A stretch of 10,945 nt of DNA from Euperipatoides rowelli (Eukaryota > Onychophora > Udeonychophora > Euonychophora > Peripatopsidae), in the NCBI GenBank assembly GCA_003024985.2, contig PXIH01S0022362.1. The stretch is one strand, 5' to 3'. Positions 1 through 8,120 of this stretch are shown one piece after another (within the stretch, counting starts at the first letter, position 1; every line of letters begins with the position of its first letter). Under the pieces are notes generated by a model. It did not search any database. It saw nothing but the letters and a program-made list of their open reading frames with translations, and was not told where the DNA came from. The translations under genes were made by a program, and so were the position numbers.

Positions 1-564
1 AGTACACTTATGTCTCGATAAAAATAAAAATAATTTTATTAAATTCAGTTTTTGACCTATTTTTAAGAATTATGATTTTCCTAAAATGAAAATTAATGTA
101 TAATTCCACAAATAAAAATATTTTATTACAGCTAATAGCAAAGTAATATGTTTGTTTTTAAACTTAAACTTATTTTTATTATGTATGGAATTCTGGAGGC
201 CTACATTTTCTTTTGGCTAAACTAAAATCGATAGAATCTTATATTAAATTTAGATGTCTTCCATTGTTTTCGTTTCTCATACTTTTGCACAGTTAACGAC
301 AATTGCATCCACAAGCATTTCTCCATTTATACGTCAAACGGTTTCATACAGAAGTCGTGGGTGGTCTAAAATCTCGTACAATACATCTTATTTTTATCAC
401 AACTTTTCTAAAAATCAAGATATTTCTATGATTGCTTTTTTAGTTGCTCTCTGAACTATGCTTATTAATTGTTTTTATAACATGTTTTGATGCTCTATGG
501 ACATTTTTCATATAGCCTACATATTCTTGTCATATACTATAGTGATGGAAAATTTATTTATTAT
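1..564. other. AT-rich DNA without a supported gene
   Basis: I see no recognisable gene here. The plus strand has one 66-codon open frame at 254-454. It has no recognisable motif, and open frames of this length occur by chance in the locally GC-richer 250-450 stretch. The stretch contains one copy of the dispersed word TAGCCTA (513-519) and a related AGGCCTAC at about 197-204. No splice pattern, polyadenylation context or repeat boundary was convincing. Confidence 0.5.
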
Positions 565-724
565 TTAGACTTTTAACACCTGAAATAGTTATTCATCAAC
601 TTCCAGTTTGATCTGCTTGAAAGCAGTTTGGGTTCTTCCACCTATACCTAGTTCGGAAGTAGTCGCTATTACATTTAGACAGACTTTCGCTGTAATTGAA
701 CTACAAAGTTTAGTTGGCTAATCA

Positions 725-1003
725 ACTCTCTTCGCTTTTCTCTGTCATCTTAACCCCTTCGATATTGTCAATAGATGTTGATTGGATCGGTATGATCAAC
801 GATTTCAACTTATGATCTGTTCCAGCCTGTGATAATGAGTATTTTCAGATTTTTTTTATGTAAATGAGATCATAATTATCTTCTTGAAGTTGTAATGACT
901 TCACTCCTGTTCTTGTATCCCGTAAGAGAAGCATCTCTTCCAAATTTGTCCTGTTATCAAATATTAAAAAAAAGCATATCAGTTTATAACTTTTCTTTAT
1001 CAT
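725..1003 (-). other. Weak coding-like frame, possibly a decayed exon or unrecognised repeat fragment
   Basis: On the minus strand an ATG at 1003-1001 opens 52 codons, ending in TGA at 847-845. The same frame then continues for another 40 codons to a TGA at 724-722, giving 92 sense codons with one internal stop. The translated residues look protein-like (for example NLEEMLLLRDTRTGVKSL, and later HKLKSLIIPIQST), but I do not recognise a family. Two AG acceptor-like sites with upstream pyrimidines or thymines lie near 953-957 and 832-836 on the minus strand, so it could be a decayed exon. The patch (about 590-960) is visibly richer in G+C than its surroundings. Other frames are also partly open, so chance remains a serious explanation. 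Confidence 0.15.
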
Positions 1004-1564
1004 AAAGCTTCCACTTCAACAAAAATCTTCAGAAATGTGAGCTCTGCGTGAACAGATAGAATCACATTAATAGTGCAGCAAAATATTGCCAGTAATAATA
1101 ATAGCCAATTGTTTTTTTTTTCTGGTTCTGTTTACCATAAACGTGACTAGTAAATAGTAATACACTCATAAATTATAATTTTTATGATTTTGAAAGCTAC
1201 ACAGTTAGTATATTTTGCCGTCATGAAAGACCACTGAAATATAGTACATGGAAAGTTGTGCTTTCACAATATACAAAAAAAAAACTATTCTGGTCTGTTT
1301 AAGATTGATGCCACACTTTCATCTTTGAAAATATAACAAAATTACTTAGATTTTAATTTTTTATGTGATTTTATCTTTAATTTGGTTTATAGAGTGTGTG
1401 CATACTATGTACCTATCTAAAAAAAATTTACAATGTCCATTTTGTAAAGTGAAAGTTTAATCATAAATTCTTGTAGCGTCCAATAACTACAGTATATAAC
1501 CTCTGTATTTCTTACCTGATTTGGATGAAATTTGGTATGTAAATAGAACACATAAATACAAATA
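1004..1564. other. AT-rich DNA, nothing recognised
   Basis: This is an AT-rich stretch with short A and T homopolymers (for example near 1110-1120 and 1275-1283). I found no gene, hairpin or repeat that I could defend. It leads directly into the 19-bp minisatellite. Confidence 0.5.
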
Positions 1565-1678
1565 CAAATATGTCGGACAACAACAAATATGTCAGACAAC
1601 AACAAATATGTCGGACAACAACAAATATGTCGGACAACAACAAATATGTCGGACAACAACAAATATGTCGGACAACAA
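1565..1678. repeat. Minisatellite: six tandem copies of a 19-bp unit
   Basis: The unit CAAATATGTCGGACAACAA repeats exactly six times with no length change. The starts are 1565, 1584, 1603, 1622, 1641 and 1660. The only difference seen is in copy two, which reads CAGACA instead of CGGACA. Each unit holds a short dyad, TGTC-G-GACA. Because 19 is not a multiple of three and the unit has no stop codon in several frames, open frames of 60-97 codons run through it on both strands. These translate to a 19-residue periodic peptide and are artefacts of the repeat, not genes. The near-identity of the copies points to recent expansion or homogenisation. Confidence 0.97.
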
Positions 1679-4005
1679 TAATTACAGTTACAGAATTTTT
1701 CAACGACCAAAACGAAATGATAGGTCCTGTTCCATTAACCCCCATTTGGAGTAATTAGAACAAGTTGGACTTTCATTATTTCATGAATGGCTATAAGTGA
1801 ACTATAAGGATGTTTTAAAAGCAAAAATTCTGCGAATTGTTAAGCATTTTACTGTTTGTTATTGCTGCATATAGTTTCTGTAAAGTAAACTTTCCCTTAT
1901 CTTGTTTCAAATACCCCGGCTTCCTATATTTGCTTATCGGAATATTTTAAACACTGTTTACAATGGGGAATCAACTTGTAAATTAAAACATTAATTTTTT
2001 TTATTTTAAATACAGTATATTATATTTAATTTTTAGGCAGGTCAAATATTTTTGAAAATCATTAAGGTACTAAGCCTAACTTAATTTTTTTTTTTTTTTT
2101 AAATTTCATACCTTAAAATTAAAAATAAAGTTGGTATTTATTACATTAAATTTAAAATTGCTAAATTTTATTTTTGTCTTAAATAAATATTTATTGGTAG
2201 GCTAAATATTTTTTTTTTCCAGATTTTATTGTTACACATTGAGATAAAAATGAGAAAATAAATATTTAGCACAAAAATTTATATTCAACTTTTTTTTAAT
2301 TTATTTTCATAAATTGACAATTTTTAGATATGCTACCTAAGAAAATATCATAAATATTTATAAAAATATATAAAAAAGCTGATAAGTTGACGTTCATTTT
2401 TTTTAAACTAGTTGTAAACTTGTAAGAAAAAAATATATTCTAAAATGGAAAAAGAATAAAATAGATCTACAATTACTCAAAAGTTAAAAAAAGAATCTTT
2501 TTACTAATCAACATTTCAAAACATGTACTGTATGAAAAGTGAGCAGGATCTGACCTTTCCTTCAGTTCAAAACAGCAGCTGATTTCTGTCAAGAGGGGAG
2601 GAGTTACAAATATTGAAAAAGTTTTTTTTTCTCTCGCTAATTCTTTTAAAAGATGTGTTGAAAATACTTTTCTTTTTTTAAAAAAAGGTAATGAATTATT
2701 TTTTATGACAAAATTAAGAGCCAAAGCACAAAATTCTAAATATATTTAAAAGTAGGCTAAATAATCAAATTTTTCAGACAAAAATTGACAAATGAAGCTT
2801 CAAAAACTATACAGCATATCAAATCAACTTGAGAAAACACAAAAATAATAAGAATCTGTTTAAGCCCTTGTCTCATTTTACTCGAATAAATTAATAAACA
2901 CTAATAGTGACTAGAATTAAACCTAGAAAATTTAACCCAACATGTAGGCTTATTCAAGCCGCCAAAATGTTATTTTCATTATATTTATGTTTTATTGTAA
3001 AATTCAGATAAGCAACTTAATGTCATTATAATTCCTCCATGGAAAAATTAATATTCAAAAAATTATATTTCAAGGTTTAAATAAATACTGTATTATCTTT
3101 ATATTATTAGCAGAGTCAATTAATTCTGTTAATAATATAAGTTAGTATCCCAATGGGAAGAATGCTGATTTGGGGCAATTTTAAAACTTGAAAAATAAAT
3201 ACAGTAGTCAAAAATTAGCACTAACGTTTGAACTGATTATCATACAACACTATTAGGTCTATGAGAGTAAAATTAATTTTTCTAAAATAAGATGTGTACT
3301 ATCTTCATAAAATGTAAAAGGGGTGGACTAACCATAAAACTACACACCAGCTTTTGTAACTTACAGTACAGTATATTAAAACTTTAATCTTTTTCTTCTT
3401 CTGTCATTTTGTGTCCTATTATTATTCTTGTTTTGATAACAATAAATTGTGTAGTGACATAAGATTTTAACTTTACATCAATAGAAAGATCATGGAGACA
3501 TTTAACAGTACTTTTGACATCTTTTTAAAAACATTTATGCATAAGTTATCACACTTTTTAAGTTGATACATGATTTTATCATAATCCTAGAAAGCTATCT
3601 CTCTAGGCTAATCATGTTTTTTTCTGCTAAAAATAATTTTGATGGTTTTAATATCAAATTAAAATAGGCTAAATTAATGTATGCTAATAATTAAATGTGA
3701 AATAGATATAGACCTACTGTAACTCGCTACTGGAAACTGACAATTTTAAAAATTTACCAATAAGCAAAATTAATTAGTAAAGAGAAAAAAAAAATTCTAC
3801 AAGTCAAATAAAATAGGGCTGTACTTTAGGGTTAGCAACTTGCGCTCATAATGCAAACTCAAGCATTGATCAAAAAGGTAGGCTAGGTCCTTTAAAAAGT
3901 ATTTATGGCCAAACCTATTTAATAACATATGTTTCCATTGAATAGAAGTATAATATGAATCCTGTGTTTGGACTAAGCAAAAATTCATATTGATATTTCT
4001 TCAAT
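1679..4005. other. Very AT-rich non-coding stretch
   Basis: No gene was recognised across these 2.3 kb. It holds many A and T homopolymers, the longest being T16 at 2085-2100. Minus-strand open frames at 2473-2724 (83 codons) and 3797-3988 (63 codons) lack motifs, are lysine- and phenylalanine-rich as AT-rich random frames are, and are not supported as genes. Five exact copies of the dispersed heptamer TAGGCTA fall here (2198, 2753, 3604, 3665, 3879), as do several TACAGTA/TACTGTA words. Confidence 0.5.
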
Positions 4006-4007
4006 TA

Positions 4008-4032
4008 CCGTAGAATGCCGACCAAGAGCGCC
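4008..4032 (+). repeat. Left terminal inverted repeat of the MITE
   Basis: The left terminus begins CCGTAGAATGCCGACCAAG and runs into the first CAAGAGCGCC motif (4023-4032). It pairs with the right terminus with three mismatches in the first 19 bases, then a one-base gap. The preceding TA is taken as the target duplication. Counting it as part of the element would extend both termini to TTACCGTA. Confidence 0.85.
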
Positions 4033-4263
4033 CCACCAAGCAAGGGCCCCCCCCCCCCTATTTCTTGTCAAAACATAGGTATATAGCGCCATCGCTGAAC
4101 AAGAGCGCCATCACTGCATTTTGACTTTTTTATCACTCTGAAGGAAATCCAAGGGGTATCCAAGCAAGAGCGCCCCTCTAGATTTTTGCTTCCTTTTACC
4201 TCATTTAAGGTTCAGGACAGGGTATCCATACAAGAGCGCCATGTAAAAATTTTCATTATGCTG

Positions 4264-4271
4264 TGACGTCA
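4264..4271. promoter_or_regulatory. Perfect CRE-type palindrome TGACGTCA inside the MITE
   Basis: The octamer TGACGTCA matches the cAMP-response-element consensus bound by CREB/ATF bZIP factors. It lies in the middle of the MITE between motif copies. Function is unknown; it could be a chance palindrome or part of the element's own structure. Confidence 0.3.
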
Positions 4272-4641
4272 TATTTATGTGTTTTACATCATCTCATATA
4301 TTGTAGCTTCTATGAATAACGTTGAATCCTCATAAGCAGAACGAAAGAGGCCTGTAAATTAAAAAGCAAAAGTTTTAATTTACATGGCGCTCTTACTTGG
4401 CACANCCTTTAATTGATGTGTGACATCATGTTTTAGTGTGTACCAGCCATTTTCCTAAAGTTTTGGGAAGCATGTCCAAGCAAGGGCGCCGTTTTGAAAA
4501 ACAATCTTTTTAAAGAATTCAAAGTGTATCCAAGCAAGAGCGCCATGTCCATTTTGCAATGCATTGTGGTAAATCTAAGGTTTCTTAGCATGGAGCCGAA
4601 CAAGAGCGCCACCCCCATTTCCCCCCAAACGAATGATAAGA

Positions 4642-4651
4642 GCGCATGCGC
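4642..4651. promoter_or_regulatory. GCGCATGCGC palindrome (NRF1-type core) near the right MITE end
   Basis: The perfect 10-bp palindrome GCGCATGCGC equals the core of the NRF1 consensus known from animals. Here it is formed where two oppositely oriented copies of the MITE's GCGC motif meet, so it may reflect transposon architecture only. Confidence 0.3.
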
Positions 4652-4670
4652 CTTGCTCGACATTTTACGG
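4648..4670 (-). repeat. Right terminal inverted repeat of the MITE
   Basis: Read on the minus strand from 4670, the terminus is CCGTAAAATGTCGAGCAAG followed by GCGC. It mirrors the left end including the CAAG(A)GCGC motif, with one base missing in the motif. It is followed on the plus strand by TA (4671-4672). Confidence 0.85.
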
Positions 4671-4672
4671 TA

Positions 4673-5417
4673 ACTAACAAAAAAGAAAATAAAAAAGCAT
4701 AAAATAGAAAAATAAATTTACAAATGGATGTTTGAAAATATTATTATGGTGGCTTATTTAGCCTACTCTTTTTTTCTTTTGGTAATAAGTTTATTATCAT
4801 TTTCAGGCTATCTTCTATACCATATTAAATTAGACTAGGTCTATAAGAAAACAAAATACAGTATTTAAATAAAAGCTTTTATTATTTACAAATAATAATT
4901 ACAAAGAATCTTAGTAATCTACCACAGTAGCATAGAAATTAAAGATTTTCTATCACGACGCCTTTGGCTGCTGGCTTAATTTAGTTGATCTGCTCATTTA
5001 TTTAAATCATACTATAGCTTATTAGTGATTATAATTTAATATAAAATATCAACATTAATTTCATAAAGTTAATATCAATGTTTGAGTTGCAATACTTTTA
5101 TTTCCTATATTTCTGATATTTGATGTGGTGTTATTTGAAGAATAAATGATACAACATCGTTTTCATCTAGCAGTTAGTGTAGTATGCAACTAATTTTTAA
5201 TGGTTTCTTCAATGGAATTTTGTAAAGTCAATTATGGGAATTGATTTTTTAGAAGAAAATACAAACTCTTAAAATGATAGATTATTTAAAGATATTGGGC
5301 ATTCAAAAGTCATTTAATGATAAGCTTGTTAAAAAAAAAAATTTCATCACAGGACAAAATTATTCCATTAGTGTCAACAAAAGTAAAATCTAAGAAAAAT
5401 GGTTTATCTTCAATTAA
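4673..5417. other. AT-rich DNA between the MITE and the LINE
   Basis: No gene was recognised. The stretch includes one TAGCCTA word (4759-4765). Part of it could be the 5' untranslated region of the LINE that follows, since the element's true 5' end cannot be located by eye. Confidence 0.45.
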
Positions 5418-5960
5418 TTTTACAACTTAATATATGTCTATATAGATAAGACTCAATATCAGTTTCCTAGGATCTTATTCTCTAACGTTAGTTCGTTATA
5501 TAATAAATATGATGGCGTTCAGGCTTACATTTCAGCCACATACAGCTATTTTGTTGAAACTTGGATTCAGGGTAAATATGTTGATGCATTCGAGTTAAAT
5601 GATTTTCTATCTATTCACAGAAATAGACACAGACCAGATAAAATGAGTGGTGGAGGACATTTCTGAAGTTGAAGTTATATTTGTCACGTTTAGACCAAAC
5701 TATCTTCCAAAGTCAATTCCATTTATGCATATTATAGCTATGTATTCTTCCCCAAATATATTATTCAGTAATCAAACTATTAAGTTTATATTTCATGAAA
5801 TTGACTGAATTCTCGCTGTTAACTCCAATGCTCTTATTTTTGTCATGGGTGACTTCCCCTACCCAAATAATATTTTAGATGTTTTTATTATGGATGTAAA
5901 AATCTTTATTCTGCTTTAATACTTTCTCCGATTTCAACGTCAGATCATAACACTACTGAT
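5418..5960 (+). pseudogene. LINE endonuclease domain, broken
   Basis: The first frame (5418-5663) reads ILFSNVSSLYNK, then ETWIQGKYVDAFELNDF, then HRNRHRPDKMSGGGHF, ending at TGA 5664-5666. These match the NvrSL, TETW and hR.DR...GGG signatures of LINE exonuclease-endonuclease-phosphatase domains. The reading then shifts frame at about 5665 and gives VTFRPNYLPKS and MYSSP (the RP..LP and VYhPP block). After a TGA at 5806-5808, the same frame gives VMGDFPYPN at 5842-5868. That is the GDFN catalytic motif with Asn replaced by Pro. A second frameshift leads to ISTSDHN around 5931-5951, the conserved SDH motif. Two frameshifts plus several stops make it inactive. Confidence 0.85.
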
Positions 5961-6013
5961 TTTAAAATCCAAATTTTTATATTCTTCCAGAAATGAATTG
6001 CAAAAAATTCAAT

Positions 6014-6465
6014 TCAGACAAAAATCTTTTGGTTCTAGAATATCTAATTTTGACTGGTCTCAATTATATTTATATAATGATATTGAAATAGCGTCTAAAT
6101 ATTTTAATGTTCAGTTGTTTATTCTACATACGCTCAAGCTTTCCCAATGAGAACAAAATAGATATTTTCAAATTAATAATTATAATTGGTATTCTAACTA
6201 TAGCAGAATTAATTTCTAAGAACTCATCTTTTAAAAAGAATGAATATGAATTAATTATAAAGTAAGGAAAAGAAATAAAAAGTAAAATTAAAAAAAAGCA
6301 AAAAATAAACATTTCAGAAAAGTCATGTCAGAAATGAAATACAGATCTAGGAACTTTCACCAAATAATTAAAAATTCATCTGGAATTGATAGATCTAAAG
6401 TTATCAATTTCCCAAATAAAACAGCCAGCCAGATGATTCACGAAATATCTGATTATTTTTCACAA
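6014..6465 (+). pseudogene. LINE linker between endonuclease and reverse transcriptase, broken
   Basis: The first part (from about 6014) reads FGSRISNFDWSQLYLYND. This resembles the Fg.w...dWs...... linker seen after the endonuclease of CR1-like proteins, followed by an FP-containing stretch near 6140. A lysine-rich region with stops follows. An open 49-codon frame at 6319-6465 contains RNFHQIIKNSSGID and ASQMIHEISDYFS, which fits the segment before the reverse transcriptase that ends in a conserved IhdyF-like sequence. It ends at TAA 6466-6468. Confidence 0.7.
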
Positions 6466-6584
6466 TAATAAAACTCCCAACATAAATTGCTTTTGTCTAA
6501 GCTACCTGCTTTTGCACCCGGTCTATAAATTTTTAAAGTAAGTGGTTTTGGGGTTCTACAACAACGCAATCATCTCAACAATCA

Positions 6585-7406
6585 TTTGATTATTCACCTG
6601 ATAACATACCTAATACGGTAGTAGCCTATTCTTCGAGAATTTAGTGTGGAACAGTGCAAACCAATTGCATTCTTGATAAACTTGTCCCTGAGTTTATGTA
6701 AATGTCCATCGAATTGGTAAAAATCTTTTCTCATTCCTATCCAGTCTAAATCTCCGTCTAAACCTGATATGATTAGACCGATGTCAATACTGTCTATGAT
6801 AGCAAAATATTGTGAAAAGTATTGCAAACTTAATCCTTCATCAAATATCATCATCACTTGATCCTTGACAGTTTGAGCATTTACCAAATAAATCCTTAGC
6901 CCATTACTTATTTATATTGATTATATTTTAAAATCACTTGAGAATAGTAATTCAGTAGCTGTTTCTTTGATTTCTGATTTCAGGAAAGCGTTTGGCTTTG
7001 TGCATCATAATACTGTACTGTAGCCTTTATTTGTCAATAAACATTCTTAACAAAGAGAACTCAATGTTGAAAATATTGGATTCAACTGAATATTTAGTTT
7101 CAATGTACGAACGATGTCCCACAGGGCTCCATTATTGGTGGTCTAGTGTTTATTATTACGACCAATAACTTAGCTGCGAATATTGAGAATCATTTCAAGT
7201 TTGTAGAGGATCTGTTGCAAGTGCAGTCGTGTGACAGGATTGAGCCGGTTATCCAAGGTATTGCAAATTGTATTACTCAAGAATCCATTGATTGAGGTAT
7301 GAGTATCAATTCTAATAAATCTCATTTTATGGTTCACAACTTTTCACGAATTCCAATCAACATATACAAGGCTTTCAACTGTCTGAAGTTGACCAGTGTA
7401 CGATTT
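6585..7406 (+). pseudogene. LINE reverse transcriptase domain, broken
   Basis: The recognisable blocks are, in order: YSPDNIPN at 6591-6614 (the pDnIPn start of the fingers); IPIQSKSPSKPDMIRPMSILS at 6733-6795, in two parts IPIQSKSPSK and PDMIRPMSILS, the PipK...dyRPIslls block; and SDFRKAFGFVHHN at about 6973-7011. This last is motif A, with the catalytic Asp at 6976-6978 retained. NDVPQGSIIGG at 7110-7142 is motif B, and FKFVEDL at 7194-7214 is the xxDD motif C with its first Asp replaced by Glu. A TGA at 7293-7295 stands where related elements have Trp followed by Gly. The frame then runs to TAG 7407-7409. Stops between 6640 and 6900 and at least two frame changes inactivate it. The 97-codon minus-strand frame at 6594-6887 is antisense to this domain. 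Confidence 0.88.
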
Positions 7407-7420
7407 TAGGAGTCATAATC

Positions 7421-7438
7421 AAAAAAAAAAAAAAAAAA
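7421..7438. repeat. A18 homopolymer inside the LINE
   Basis: Eighteen consecutive A bases interrupt the reading frame just after the LGV-like block (7404-7419) and before the C-terminal region. The run is a plausible slippage-driven expansion and a source of frameshift. It is not the element's 3' tail, because recognisable coding sequence continues downstream. Confidence 0.95.
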
Positions 7439-7490
7439 CCTCAAATAGGAGTCATATTAACTAAAAAATTTCAAAATTCTGAAATATTTA

Positions 7491-7873
7491 TACCAACCAT
7501 CGAGTTCTGTGCTGTGGTCAGGTTCTATCACAAAAGAACAGGTTTCTAAACTTGAACTAGTTGAGAAACGAGCGTTATGAATCGTTATGGGCTCTGATTA
7601 TGTAAATTATGTCAACTCTAGAAATATTAAATAGGCTATACCGCTATAGCCTACCGTCCTTAGCTGATCGTAGAATTTCACTTATAAAAAACTTTGCTAA
7701 ATCCTTTTTTTTTGCCCAATATACTAATTACTGTACATACCTTCCAAAGAGAGGTAATGAAATTCATATGTACAATTCTCGTGGTGCTTCAAATTGTTTA
7801 AGCAATTAAATAAAATGAATAGATATAAAAAATCAGGTAGCCTATTCAAGAACTCATTCATAATTATGAACCT
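7491..7873 (+). pseudogene. LINE polyprotein C-terminal region, broken
   Basis: The frame from 7491 reads YQPSSSVLWSGSITKEQ and KLELVEKRAL, ending at TGA 7578-7580. This fits the conserved leY.s.vW...l...q...LE.vQkRAlr block after the polymerase. The next segment (7609-7809, 66 codons open) contains YSLPSLADRRISLIKNFAKS and later PKRGNE. It matches the sL..RR..l...Fak segment and the P.R motif typical of CR1/L2-like C-termini. A final stretch, RYKKS...FKNSF around 7819-7863, looks like the usual RYrnS ending. The 66-codon frame is thus a real relic of the polyprotein rather than a separate small gene. Confidence 0.8.
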
Positions 7874-8081
7874 TGATAATTTTTCACTTGAACTTACCAT
7901 TACCAATTTTTTTATTTTATGTGTTCAAGCTGCATATTGTGTTAAAACTAATATTTGATTATAATGGTGTATATATTTTTTTCATATTTAACAGGATAGT
8001 ACCTGTAATATATTCAAATGTAATTGAGATCCACATNCTTAACTGGACAAGGATCTCAAAAATAATTTAATTTGTATTATA

Positions 8082-8120
8082 AGTTTTCCATAAATAAATA
8101 CATTATAATAATAATAAATG
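8082..8120 (+). repeat. Probable 3' tail of the LINE: AATAAA-like and ATA repeats
   Basis: The sequence after the polyprotein ends in TAAATAAATA and then an (ATA)n run at 8104-8117. CR1/L2-type elements usually end in short tandem tails rather than long poly(A), so this is the best candidate 3' end. I could not confirm a target-site duplication. One N lies upstream at 8037. Confidence 0.4.

Larger units (their letters stand above)
4023..4655. repeat. Array of about eleven CAAGAGCGCC-type motifs inside the MITE
   Basis: Exact CAAGAGCGCC occurs on the plus strand at 4023, 4100, 4165, 4231, 4535 and 4601. Close variants lie at 4041 (CAAGGGCCCC), 4481 (CAAGGGCGCC) and 4637 (TAAGAGCGCA). Inverted copies lie at 4386-4395 (GGCGCTCTTA) and 4648-4655 (GCGCCTTG). 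A longer identical 19-mer, GTATCCAAGCAAGAGCGCC, occurs at 4156-4174 and 4526-4544, with a diverged relative ending at 4240. Several neighbours are 65-66 bp apart (4100, 4165, 4231, and 4535, 4601). Since the same motif ends each terminal repeat, binding by a transposase is a natural inference, but it is not shown by the sequence. Confidence 0.9.
4008..4670. mobile_element. Non-autonomous DNA transposon (MITE-like) with TA target duplication
   Basis: A 663-bp element is bounded by imperfect inverted ends. The left end starts CCGTAGAATGCCGACCAAG at 4008. The right end, read inward on the minus strand from 4670, starts CCGTAAAATGTCGAGCAAG, matching at 16 of 19 positions. A TA dinucleotide flanks both sides (4006-4007 and 4671-4672), as expected for Tc1/mariner-like and some other TA-targeting superfamilies. 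The interior is clearly GC-richer than the flanks and carries about eleven copies of a CAAGAGCGCC-type motif. No transposase frame exists, and the 76-codon minus-strand frame at 4433-4663 is simply the motif read in translation. It was presumably mobilised in trans. The superfamily assignment is not secure, because termini and target site alone are not decisive. One N is present at 4405. Confidence 0.85.
5418..8118 (+). mobile_element. Decayed, nearly full-length non-LTR retrotransposon (LINE, CR1/L2-like)
   Basis: Reading the plus strand and changing frame where needed gives the standard order of a non-LTR polyprotein: an apurinic-type endonuclease (about 5418-5960), a linker (6014-6465), reverse transcriptase (6585-7406) and a conserved C-terminal block (7491-7873). 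An AT-rich 3' untranslated region and an ATA-repeat tail follow. In life such an element copies itself by target-primed reverse transcription: the endonuclease nicks DNA and the polymerase copies the element RNA at the nick. This copy has many in-frame stops and several frameshifts, so it cannot encode active protein. Motif style (ETW, GGG, RP..LP, GDF, SDH, then DF.KAF, VPQGS, FV.D) suggests the CR1/L2/Rex1 group, but the exact clade is uncertain. The 5' limit is the first open frame I can read, not a mapped end. Confidence 0.88.

Noticed and set aside
254-454. Plus-strand 66-codon frame, and a minus-strand reading of the same region that looked protein-like (RINGEMLVDAIVV)
   Set aside because: The minus-strand reading needs about six stops in 73 codons, which is what random sequence of this composition gives. 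The plus frame has no recognisable motif.
1417-1758. Four overlapping open frames of 62-97 codons with a repeated CRTTTN/NKYVGQQQ or CCPTYLLLSDI pattern
   Set aside because: They are translations of the 19-bp minisatellite in different frames and on both strands; the 19-residue period equals three repeat units.
2473-2724. Minus-strand 83-codon frame as a small gene
   Set aside because: It is short, lysine/phenylalanine-rich as expected of AT-rich DNA, and has no motif, promoter context or neighbouring exon.
4433-4663. Minus-strand 76-codon frame with repeated ALL(L/F)G words
   Set aside because: The repeated words are the MITE's CAAGAGCGCC motif read in translation, and nothing else in the frame is protein-like.
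6124-6312. Minus-strand 62-codon hydrophobic frame as a small membrane protein
   Set aside because: It is antisense to the lysine-rich, A-rich linker of the LINE; poly-A-like sequence read backwards gives Phe/Ile/Leu-rich frames.
6594-6887. Minus-strand 97-codon frame with IFDEG and GLDGD words resembling a thymidine kinase exon, followed by a good splice-donor sequence (AGGTATGT near 6604-6611)
   Set aside because: The plus strand of the same bases reads the expected LINE reverse transcriptase blocks (DNIPN, PIQSKSPS...RPMSILS) in the correct order between neighbouring domains, so this frame is an antisense coincidence.
7724-8070. Small frames on both strands over the LINE 3' end (7906-7724 minus, 7873-8070 plus)
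   Set aside because: The first is antisense to the LINE C-terminal block. The second lies in the AT-rich 3' untranslated stretch, spans an N and has no motif.
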